Positions 11,262 to 39,253 of a stretch of 64,000 nucleotides of DNA are shown piece after piece; positions within the stretch are counted from its first letter, which is position 1, and every line of letters begins with the position of its first letter. The stretch spans positions 10,071,463 through 10,135,462 of the forward strand of contig NC_036456.1 in the NCBI RefSeq assembly GCF_002775205.1. Reading direction: 5' to 3'. The position numbers and the translations under genes were made by a program. The notes under the pieces were generated by a model that saw only the letters and a list, made by a program, of their open reading frames with translations, searched no databases and was not told where the DNA came from. The DNA is from Xiphophorus maculatus. Lineage: Eukaryota; Chordata; Actinopteri; Cyprinodontiformes; Poeciliidae.

Positions 11262-11755
11262 AGGTTTTATGTTTTTATGTCTGTGTGTTAAAGTATTGTA
11301 GATCCTTGATATATTTTTGTACACTGTACCTTTAACTATGAACGCTTGAAGCCCTGCTTCAGACCAAATAATCGACCCAAGATTCAACGATGGCTTTCAT
11401 GGACTTCCTCGTCTTGCCGTATCGACATTCTATTACTCTGGCCTGACTGGAAATTTCGGTTTCTGCTGTGTAGCTACTGAAAACCTAAAATCATGCCCGG
11501 TCAGACTGTAGCTATACTAGCGTCTTAGCATTGACTAAAAACATTAATTTATATATTTTAAACAGTTTACAGTCTGATAAAGCCTCCAGCTCCGTTGTCC
11601 GGCTTTTATCCGGTCTCTGCGGAGTGTTTCTGCGCCGAGCCGAGGCCTTGTTGTCGCAATAGTCTTCCACACACAAAAAAAAAAAAACGTCCGGGGATTT
11701 TAATGTTGAAGTCGTCCGGTTTGGGAGTAAAATTTAGTGTTTTTCCCCTCGGAAG

Positions 11756-29291
<17,536 letters not shown>

Positions 29292-29550
29292 ACAATGCAG
29301 ACGACGGGCGACGTGAGGCTGACCTGGATGAAAGCTTTGCACCACAAATATGCGATCATGAAGCTCTGGCCCGCCTGTGTGCTCACGAAGAAGGCAAGAG
29401 GAAACCCGGAGACACTGCTGGGGGACAAAAAGGCCAAGAATGCACTGCCAACCTTTACTGAAAGACAACAAACCAAGGACATGTAAATCTTCTGTTTGCT
29501 CCTGTATATACGATGTACAATAATTACGGAATGAATGAAACGTGAGGCCA

Positions 29551-29556
29551 AATAAA
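29551..29556 (+). terminator. Candidate polyadenylation signal of pik3c3
   Basis: AATAAA 260 bases after the stop codon, followed by a GT-rich stretch. It is the first canonical hexamer after the stop. Confidence 0.65.
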
Positions 29557-29576
29557 GAGACTGTTGCTGCGACCGA

Positions 29577-32500
29577 GCGCGCCCGTGTTTTCACTCGGAG
29601 CTGGTGTATATTTTCCCGTCGGTGCGGCCCGAGCGGAGCTGCTGAGCAGCGTTTATGGTACGTGACGCGTTTCTGCTGACCCGTCTCTGGACGGTCATGC
29701 TCTCGATGCTGGGGGTTGGAACAAGCTGAGCTCTGAGGTTTGGTGAGTCACTGACAGAGTGACTAAGCATTTCCTGTTAGAGAAGGCCAGGACTCACTGC
29801 TTTATATCAGCTTGTGAACTTTTTTTCTCTCCACCTGACTGCTGTTTAACATAAAACGTCCGTGACAAAGTACAAAGGTGGGCGATATTTTTAGTTGCGC
29901 ACCACTCTGGATTCTGGGAGATTTTAGTCACGTTACAGAAATCCATATATTTTTAGAGTCTAAAACTTGTGTCCATGAAGACATGTTTGGATAAAAGTGC
30001 TGCACATATTTTAATTTGGAAATTTGGAAAATCAAAAGCTGGTGTTGGAAAAACAGGTCAAATTTTAGCGGTTTGTAAAAAGATACACACAACTGAGTTT
30101 TTTTCCCTTTTGAATCATGAACACCAAAGTTCATTTGTGACCTTTTTAAGTCTTCAATGTTCATTTGTTACACTCAGTATTTTCTCTGTTCATAGGTAAA
30201 CTGGCTCTCTGTGTCCATACTGAGAGGAGTCTGTGACTTTGTTTCTCTTCCCTTCTTGAACTTTTTTTAATTGGGGTTGTTATATGTTGCTTTTTGAGAT
30301 CTTTTAGACACTTCATGATGGAACAACGGGTTCATTTTGGGTGATTTCCTGATGAAAATCTGTTTTTCCAAAACCATTTGTTTCAGGATTTTAGGCAAAA
30401 AAGTAAAACACCTCCATTCTCAAAAAAGAATAAAGTTACATCTCAGCAGTTTGTGTTAGATCCAAATTGATCAAACTTGTACGACTCTCAGCGGTGGTAC
30501 TTGACTAGCGTTTCAGGCTACTCATACATTTCACTTTTAGCTAAAAAAATGCCTGCGAAGCTAAATAACTGCAGGAAATGTTTCTGCTATAAACAGAAAC
30601 CATCAGAAAAAAAAATGCAGCTCACGACTCCTAATGAGACTAAACAGAACCCAACCCTGTTCTGGTTGCCAGTTTGGAAAGCACCGGAACATGCTAACTG
30701 CTATTAGCAGCACTAGCTAACAGGTGTATCCGTTTTAACTACGAGAAGCTGTACAGTTTAATGTGTGAACATTATTTTTTCGAGAGAGCAAGAAAGGAAA
30801 ATAGTCAGTTTGTAACCACGGTTTTATATGTTATATAATGTTATCCCCGTTTCAAAACAAATATAAACTATTCTTAACTAAAACTACCAAAAATGCTGCC
30901 ATGCTAACGCTAATACTACGAATCAGAGGGCAACTTCCGTTCAAGTCGGGCGACTTTCATTCCAAATCGCATACGTACATCGCTGCTTCTTGCCGGTTGA
31001 ACACGTCCCGGGTCTCGGCTGTTGTGTGTGATCAGGTGTTGGTGAAACGAGCCAGCTCTTCGTGCGATCATCCAGTCCTTCCCGCCGAGCGGATTAATAA
31101 AACCCGATCCCACTGGCTCTGTCCGCGGCGGCCTCCCGGGTCCGTGTGTTCAAACAGTTCTGGATGGCCAAACCCACAAAGAGCCTCAGTGTTCTGGAAA
31201 GAATGCAACACGGAGATGACAAGACGCTCTTTGTTTTCACGCAGGAGGCAACAGTGAGTCAGACGTGTCTTTTTTTTAAAACAATAAATGATGGGGAAAA
31301 GTCTGCGTTGTTGTCTCCCCGGCTGCTAAATGTAGTGGGGGGGTTTCAACATGTTCGTGCTTCTTGTTTTGAGACGATCGTGCTTTTGGACTTTAACTGG
31401 GTCTCAGCTCAGAGAAAAACCACAACCAGATTTAGATTCTTCACTGAGCTGTGATCATGTACACACACGGAGAAATTATTTTTGCCCCGGCAGCTAAGTC
31501 CCCCTATTGCGCCACCGCAAAATCACAAGAAACAGATAAATATACCGACGCAGCTCTGATTGATGACCGTGTTTGATATGTTATGGGTAAATAAATATTA
31601 AAATTAACATGAAGAAGAAAAAAAACAACAAATTGCCAGACGTGTCTCATCAGTAAACTTTAATAGAAACTAAAAACACAAAATAGAGCAAAAGATCTCA
31701 AACTGGAACACATCATCACCTGAAACACCCGGTCAAAAAAAAAAAGAAGAAGAAAAGAAAAACAAAATTCAAGAAGGACTGAGAATACATCACCAGTCTG
31801 TTTCAGAGGCATTTAGAGATTTCTCCACAAATGGAGAAATTACATCGAACAGCAACATCCAAGAGTGCATTTTCTTTTGACTTTCCTCCTGTGTTTGAAC
31901 TTCTTATTTGTACATCTCTTTAAAAATTAATCTGCTTCTCACACCTGTTTTAAAATAGCTCTGGATTAGCGCTTCATTCTTCTCTCTGGTTTAGATCATT
32001 CTTCGTGTTATAATGTTCTTTCGGAACTCCGTTTTGATAGAAAGTATAACGTTCACCAGCAATTTCTGCCAACATAGCAGACATCTGTTTGGTCATAGGC
32101 AACATTTAACAAAAAAAAAAACACATGGCTTTAGGTGCTTTAAATATTGGAAACAAGCAAACAAATCTTAAAGTCTGAACTAAAATAAAATCAGTGCGAC
32201 GCTCATCTGGTTTATGTATGTGAAACGAGTCATTGTTGACCGTCTCAATTAAAACCGTTTCTGTTCATGGAGTTGTGTTTTAAATAGTCATGCGACTTTG
32301 ACAGTAAAGTGAACCTAGAGTCTTGTCATTGAAACACATCAAGTAGTGAATTTACAGTTGTACTTTCTGGACCAGAACCGGGCCACAGCATTAAAGTCAA
32401 CCAAATGTTTGAAGGCTTATGCACTCCCAGACATTGACTTTGTTGTCCTTAGGCCACTTTGCAACTGATTTGGCAGTATTAGTAGTATGGGTCATTTTCT

Positions 32501-33562
32501 ATTCTGAAAACCTACAAGTCACCAATAAAGTCTTCACTTTGCATTTTCCAGTTCCACATTACTGGAAGAATAGGGCTATGAGATGTGGAGAAGCGAACAC
32601 ACCTCCAAATTGTGCATTGGCTGGTTCACCAAAGTGGAGAGTTTCTTCTTGAAAAAAGAGATTTACTCAGGAAGGCACTTTGTACCAAAACCTCCCTCAT
32701 CTGCATCCTCTTATCTTTCTGATAAAAATCCTGAACCTGAGTGAAGTTGCTTTCCCACCTTCTTCAAATCTAACAAAATTGTGGTCAAAGGTTTGCGCAG
32801 CAAAAATTGTCGTTTGTGCTGCTGTCGTTTTAAAGATATTAGTAAATGTTCCCTGAAGTCACAAGAGGTCAACCAACCCCCTAACTTTCTTCAAGTCAGA
32901 CAAAATTGGTGTCAATCAACTCAACTGCCTTTGTACAGCAAAATGTTTTGTTTGTGCTGCTTCTGCTTTGAAGAAATTAGTGAGAGTTTCAAGGTCAACA
33001 GGTCAACCATCCGACCCACGTCACCCAAATCTAACAAAATGGGTGTCAAATGTTTGTGCTACGTTTGTGCTGGGTTTGGTTCATTTGTGCCGCTATCGTT
33101 CTACAGATATTAATTTTAAAAGTTTCCAGAAGTCATCAGAGGTCATTAGAGGTCAACCTCCGCTCCATGCTTACAATTACAAAATCAAACAACTCAGCTG
33201 CGTTTGTGCAGCAAACATTTTCATTTGTGCTGCTTTTGCTTTTGAAGATGTCGATGACGACCTCTGGAAACTTTTTTATTGATATCACAAGCAAAGTTTT
33301 TACTGCTCAAACGTTTGACACCAGTTTTGTTGGATTTGAAGATGGTAAGAGGGTCGGGGGGGGCAACTTGACTCAGGTAAATCCTGGTTGTGTTTTCTCC
33401 TGAACCTCGTTCTTTTATAGAAAATTTCCACAGAAAAAGCAGCTGTGGAAAACATTTCTGGCAAAGTAGGGAGATCGGGAGTTCATGAGGTGTTCCTAAT
33501 CCAGGGTGAAGCGAGCCTAATGAAACGATGCGAGGAAAACCGTTTTTAAAAGTCTCGGCGTT
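29577..33562. other. Intergenic region between pik3c3 and the CRFB receptor gene
   Basis: The flanking genes converge. The region contains a GC-richer patch with an exon-like frame at about 30940-31260, a purine-rich poly-A stretch near 31735-31765 and a ~137-bp degenerate tandem repeat at 32740-33345. Nothing was recognised in 29577-30900 or 31300-32700. Confidence 0.6.
32740..33345 (+). repeat. Degenerate tandem repeat, period about 130-142 bp, about 4.5 copies
   Basis: The words tttgtgctgctgtcg, tttgtgctgcttctg, tttgtgccgctatcg and tttgtgctgcttttg recur at about 32813, 32950, 33083 and 33225. Each is followed by an (aa)gatattagt-like word, an agaggtcaac-like word and then aatctaacaaaattggtgtc-like text. 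Copies are well diverged, so the array is old. Open frames in it are incidental. Confidence 0.75.
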
Positions 33563-36500
33563 TCAGTTTTCATCTGACGTCTCCACACAGAAGTGGGACA
33601 AAGTGGGATTCCTTAAGCCAGAGTCAAAGCCTTTTTTCTGCCTCTGTCCTCCATTGTGGCAACATACCACACCTCTGCTGGGATCATGATGCACAAGTTG
33701 GCTTGAGCTTTTGTTTTCTACACTCCAGTCGACGGAGCCGTGGTCATCTATTAGCTCCAGGTGAATGTCACAAGGGTCACAAGGTTCGACAGGGACACAG
33801 ACGGGCGTAGCCAAAGATTCTGCGTCCTGAGAAGTTGCCTAAAGCAAGAAGAAAAGCTAAGAACACAATCGTTTGGTGACTGAACGCTGGGGCGAGGCTG
33901 GAGAAAATCCTACCTGAGCCTTGGGTGGATTGTCGGGGGCCGGTCGGTCCCGTCTGGGTTTCCGCAGAAACACCATGAGAAACAACAGAAGGAACACAAA
34001 GGACAGACCAGTTCCAAGACACAGCATTGGCAGCATCCCTGCAGACACAACAAACAACAAACGAAGCTGAATGGTTAAAGACGCATTAAACATCAGCAGG
34101 AGATCAGTTTGGCTTTTTAGGTTCAACATCTGGTTCGATCAAACTGGTTCACCATGTGAGACCTTCTCTGACCTCTCAGTAAGAAAATGCATCTCCTTCT
34201 GAAGGTCCAGGCAGTTTCAGTGATTTCCTGACCTGATCTGGAGCCAGTTTCCACACACCCTGGAGGGGATTTGGGGGAAGCAGCCATGGAGAAGGTCGGG
34301 AAGGAGAAGTTGGCCTCGGCACAGTAGTTCTGACCCGGAGACAAACCCGAGAACTCAACGACGGAAACCACTTCCTGAGTCCAAACCGTGCGGCTCTGTT
34401 ACACACAAACAGAAAACAGACATATGTCAAAAGTTGTGCAAGTTTTGAGACCTTTTGTATCGAATAAGAACGTATATGTTTTGGTTTTTTTTAACGAACT
34501 TAAAGTATAAGTTGATTCATACGTTGTTTTTATGGTTTGAGAAGGTTTTGGATTTTCTAGATCAGAGGTGTCAAATTCATTTTCATTCATGTCAAGATCA
34601 TGAATGTTCTCAAAGGGCCACCCGTGACCCAACGTATTGATTTTTTTTATTTAATCAGTAACATCTATTGAGAATAATAATAATAATAATATAATCTTCA
34701 TTTAACAAAAATATTTTTAAATTGGCAGTTTAATAATTTGTCGCTAATGTCGGACCTGGTTGTCAGAGCGGTTGAGCTCATTGAACACGGTGACGGTGGT
34801 CCAGGGGTCTATCAGCGTGGAGATGGGACAGCACACGTCACGGGAGCACCTCCTGCTGGTAGCGCAGGGGAACTGCACCTTCACAGACAGGCTGTCGTTG
34901 GTCAAGGAGACGGAGACAGACGGAGGGCTGAAGGCTGCGGGTGGGAAAGAGAGAGCAGAAGTTATTGCTCTTATTTTCAAACGGTTTATTTACACCTCTG
35001 TCAACAGGTGGAAAAATGTAAAATGTCATATTGTATTTTTGGCTCGAGTTACAACAGCGGAGATAACCACTGACTGAAGTCGCTGTAGTCAAACTTGTGT
35101 GGCTTCATCCAAACAATGGAGCTGGGGCTGAGGTGGACTCCGAGGCGAATCATGTTGTAGAGCTCAAAGCTCGAAAAGACCTGGGAGACGTCGCAGCTCC
35201 GGGAGGAGATCCAAACGCACCACGGGACGTCCTGCCAGGGATCCCTGCAGCGCAGGAACACAACAACTCAGACGCATAATAACAGCTTTTCCTCTTCTGC
35301 TGCTCCCTCTGGCTTTGCTTTTTTCAAAGCTTTTTCAATAAGAAGAATGTAGGTCTCAAGAGTCAGCAGCTGAAATGGGGGTTTTATAAATATTATGCGT
35401 ATGGAGGAAAAAAAAAACACCAATAAAAGTGGAATTATTGATAACTCTTCATAGGATCAGATTTTAGCCAAGCCAAAAAAAAAAAAAGAAGTAGATATAA
35501 AATCTTTGTAGTGCTTGACGATAAAGGTAAGCTTTGCCACGTCAGCCAGAATAAAATCTAAATTTAACAGATCTGATAACTTGTAAAAGTATTAAGAACT
35601 CTCAAACATTTTCACATCTTGTCATGTCAAAATGATCTTTGACCAAAACAAAGTAGCACGTAACTCCAAAAGGAAACATACAGCAAACATGTAGAAGAAT
35701 TTGTCTTTGTCTCGTGTTAAGCTGGTCAAAGTTGATGGAAACATGCATACAGCAAATATTGAAGAAAACCTGACAGAGGCGCCAAAAGTTTTGAAACATA
35801 CACCCGATCCCAGGTTATAGGTTTAGTATATTTAGAACAAATCATACTAATGTGTTTAAATGGCCCAATCAAAGTTCACTAACTGAAAACTTGCGTAAGG
35901 GATTTGAAAATGTAGATTTAAAGACGCTCTCTGTGCAATCTGACTGAGTTTGAGTTATTCTGCAGAGGAGAACGAGCTCAAATGTCTGTTTGTAGATGTG
36001 AAAAGGCGGTTTATACATGTCCAATAAATGCACACCACATATTTAGAAAAAGAAAAAAAAAGTTGAACATCTTACAACAATGCACACAACATAAATACTA
36101 ACTAGATTTGGAAGGCCTTTAATTCCCTTCTTGTGTTATTTACGTTTTAAAAATCAGACCAGCACCACTGTTGGAGTTTAATACAAGTTTTGTACAATAA
36201 AACCATGTAGTCTACTTATGAAGTGTTAATATTATGACATTTTTTGTCAATATTTGAAATGTTTGGAATAACTACTACCAAGAGTAGATCTTTATGCAGA
36301 GTAACTGAGTCAGGAGTTGAATTTTTGGCCTCCCACACAGCAGGGATTAGGACTTACCCCTGAGTCTTTGTCTGCACTGTGTAGGTGATATTAGGACTGG
36401 CATGGGGACAATCCCACCGCAGGAGGCAACCTAAGTCCAGCGATTCCACAGCGGTGTAGCAGACTAACCCAGTCGACCCTGAGAGATTCGCACGAAACCC

Positions 36501-36821
36501 AGACACAGAAATAGCCCAGTCACACAGGTGCTCATTGACCCCTTAAGTCCAACTGTCACAACTTTACACTGCACCAACATGCTGCACATGCAACAAAACA
36601 TAACATAACTTGACAAAAATGCCAAAACGGAACCACCGTCTAGCCTGGGCTGAAGGGGAAGCATTTTAACAAAGATGATGAAGTCTAATCCGCATCTAAA
36701 TTTCCACGTTGTGCCTCGGAGTCGTCCCCAGACATCTTCAGGACTCACCTGCGATGAGTTGGACAGTTATTACAGACAGCACAAATTCAAATCCACGCCG
36801 CGGGAAACGCCGTGACCTCAT
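33563..36821 (-). CDS. Class II cytokine receptor family (CRFB) membrane protein
   Basis: Seven minus-strand exons, 36821-36749, 36478-36358, 35244-35075, 34934-34756, 34395-34233, 34038-33914 and 33838-33563, join in frame to 368 residues. A signal peptide (about 1-25) precedes two fibronectin-III-like domains: D1 has LRWDCPH...ITYTVQTKTQG and WCVWISSRSCDVS, the class II C...CD pattern; D2 ends SGLSPGQNYCAEANFSFPTF with a closing cysteine (GCVET). A transmembrane helix spans about 238-260 (GTGLSFVFLLLFLMVFL), then RKPRRDR and a 108-residue tail. Exon layout and phases fit the class II family (IFN, IL-10, IL-20 receptors, tissue factor). D2 has extra paired cysteines somewhat like IFNGR1. The tail has no tyrosine. 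The exact CRFB number is not settled; the tail is too long for tissue factor. Confidence 0.85.
34396..34755 (-). other. CRFB receptor intron 4
   Basis: A 360-base intron with a short (AAT)n run near 34676-34691. Nothing else recognised. Confidence 0.6.
35245..36357 (-). other. CRFB receptor intron 2
   Basis: A 1.1-kb AT-rich intron with poly-A runs near 35409 and 35477. I recognised no exon, repeat family or RNA. Confidence 0.6.
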
Positions 36822-39253
36822 GGCCTCTGCGCCACCTCTGAACCGAGGAAAGTGAGGCTGCGACGAGCTCAGACCACGAGCAGCTTGGAGAACCGGAGGT
36901 TAGCGACTCCCTTTAAAACAGGACGGGCGAAGAAGATGATGAGCCATGGAGGAGGCAGGAGAAGTGGCTGTGGGAGAGACTGACGAGCGGGAAGGTGGAG
37001 GAGAGGGATAAGGATTCAATTAAAGGCGGGTTGATTTTGTAAGAGAGGACAGGCTGAGTGATCCACTTAGAGAGGAAGGTGAGAAAGGAAACCATGAATG
37101 AGAGCGCTACAACCCAAAGTCTGTGCAGTGCACTTGTTTGATACATCAGTGCTGTGAACAGCCAATTCATTTTCAAGTTCTGGCATGAATTATCTGTAAT
37201 GGGAATCAATAAAAGAAAATAACTCGTTTTGTCATTTAAATGGAGCATTGAAATAATTTCATAAGTTTATGATGCAAATCACCAGCTTGATGTGCGTTTT
37301 GTGCATTAAATAAATTACGACTGTTTTCTCCTGTCACTTAAAGACCCTTTATAGTGTTTACATTTTAAAAAAGTAAACAATTTGGGGGTTTAAGAAACTT
37401 CATCTTTTATGACACTTTACTAAACCGCTTCAGTTTGTTGCTTGGTTGTGAATCACTTCTGTCATATTTTATTGAAAAAAACAAATAAACTTTACCTTTG
37501 AATGACATATTGATTGATCAAAGAAAACCTAATTGAATACTTCCAAATACAGACAGGTTTTCGGATTCGTAAATTGCTTTAAGAAATAATGCTGGCATTA
37601 ATTCTAGTAGGATTTTTTTCTAACATGCTCATTTCTTACATACAGAGAGCAGAACTGGGCTAAAATATTCATTGATCTATTCCTAGAGACAATTAAATCA
37701 AACTTTTATCCAGTGTCAATTTAAATAACACAACTAAGAGGACCAGACAAAAATGCCTGCTTACAAAAATATCTTAAGACAACCGTAAGATACCCACATT
37801 TAATGTTAAACCCAAAGCTTCTAGAAGTTTCCTCTTTTTTATACAAAACAATAAGTTTGTGTTTTTCCCCCCCGACCAGAAACTTAATACACCAACGAGA
37901 TGTTAATATAACAAAAACATTTAAGGTCTAGTACCCCACTTTTAAAACATTTAGCTAATGTGTGAATGATTTTGTTATAAATTTAGTTATAATTTGTCAA
38001 ATAGTTGTTGGAAAAACAGACTAAATGCCAATATGCTGAATATCGATAAAAATATGTTAAAGTTAACTTATTCACCAAATATAGTACATTAAGCTAAAAT
38101 AAGCTAATCTTTACTTTAACCTTTTTCAGTCAGATGGTGTTTTAAAACGTGTCACTAGCAGAAATCCAAACTCAAAATGACCAACATGTATTACATTTAA
38201 ACAACAAAATTAATGGTAATTTTTTTTTTTTTTTTTTACCAACCTATAAACTAGCTGAGAAAGATAAAAAATAAATTACAAGCACGTAAATAAAACTTGG
38301 TAACAGCGCTTTAAGCCATACATAGGTTAAAACGGTAACATTATGTTTGGTTTATTTTTTTGAGAAGGTATTTAGAAGATTAATCATAATATCAATATTT
38401 GTGGAAATAAGACGACCCTTTAAACGTGGCGTCATTGGAGAAGGTGACAGAAAACAGCTAAAACCTCAGTACAGTCCATCTTTTTATTCAATGCCATTTT
38501 AAATAATAAGAATCTGTACATCTCTTAAGCAGGTCTTTGACCACTCATTCCCAAATATAATGATAAACAGTTTCCTTATCAACAATAATACAGTTGAAGT
38601 GCTTAACCAGGCAACCAAAATGGCCAACAAAGATCAAACAACAACAACAACAAAAACAGTCTTAACATTGTACAGCACACTCATCCTCTCACACACACGC
38701 CGTCATTCGCATACCAACAAACACTCCCCAGACGTGATCTGTACACCTCTTGATAATTAAACGCATGAAAACAAAACTGCCTGCTCATTCAGAAGCAGCG
38801 CCAAACATCAAAAATAATCGTCATTGCAACAGTATTAATACTAAGCTTAACATTCCTCATTTCAGCATCACCAGTTTCATCCGGCATAATAGTCCTTAAG
38901 AGCTGTAAATTTGCAGGATCTGGCTGCCACAAACTGGAGCGCTCACATGCTGACAAAGAGTCCAATCAGTCAAATCACAGGCTGACATCAGGTGTTGGGA
39001 CGTCCTCGGTCCAGCAGAGGGCGCCCACCAGCAAAGTCTCACAGTGCTTCCTGGAGAGAGAGTCGTTTCTTTTAAGTCTGGACTGTATTTTAATTAACTC
39101 ATGCAGACACACAAATGCCTGTGCAACAAAAAACAAAAAAGAAAACATGTGTCTGGAAAATAAGTATTGCTGCATTAAAATCTGTGCAAATTTTAAGAAG
39201 ACCCGCTTGATTCCCAGGGAAGAGCTTTGCATTTGGTGTTGACAGTTCAGGAT
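36822..39253. other. Intergenic region upstream of the CRFB gene and 3' region of tesk1
   Basis: Both genes are on the minus strand, so this covers the CRFB promoter side and the tesk1 3' UTR. A minus-strand AATAAA (TTTATT on +) at 38483-38488 is a candidate tesk1 polyA signal, about 770 bases beyond the stop. Poly-T lies at about 38220-38237. The rest, 36900-38400, is AT-rich with nothing recognised. Confidence 0.5.

Larger units (their letters stand above)
6464..11755. other. Intergenic region between divergent msmp and pik3c3
   Basis: The two genes are transcribed away from each other. The 5.3 kb holds an L2-like LINE tail (7062-8025) with a SINE inside it, a weak NLR-like relic (8790-9235), a Penelope-like fragment (about 10210-10500), a poly-A run at 10838-10854 and a 93-bp (TA)n run (11165-11257). 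I recognised nothing in 6464-7060, 8026-8789, 9240-10205 or 10505-11160. The pik3c3 promoter should lie near 11400-11755, where GC content rises, but no core element was certain. Confidence 0.6.

Noticed and set aside
11148..11387. Minus-strand frame with YIYIYI repeats
   Set aside because: It is the (TA)n microsatellite and has no protein-like sequence outside it.
33563..36821. Tissue factor (F3) as identity of the CRFB gene
   Set aside because: D2 has a similar GxNYC and closing cysteine, but the tail of about 108 residues is far longer than the short tail of tissue factor, and the exon 7 sequence has no counterpart there.
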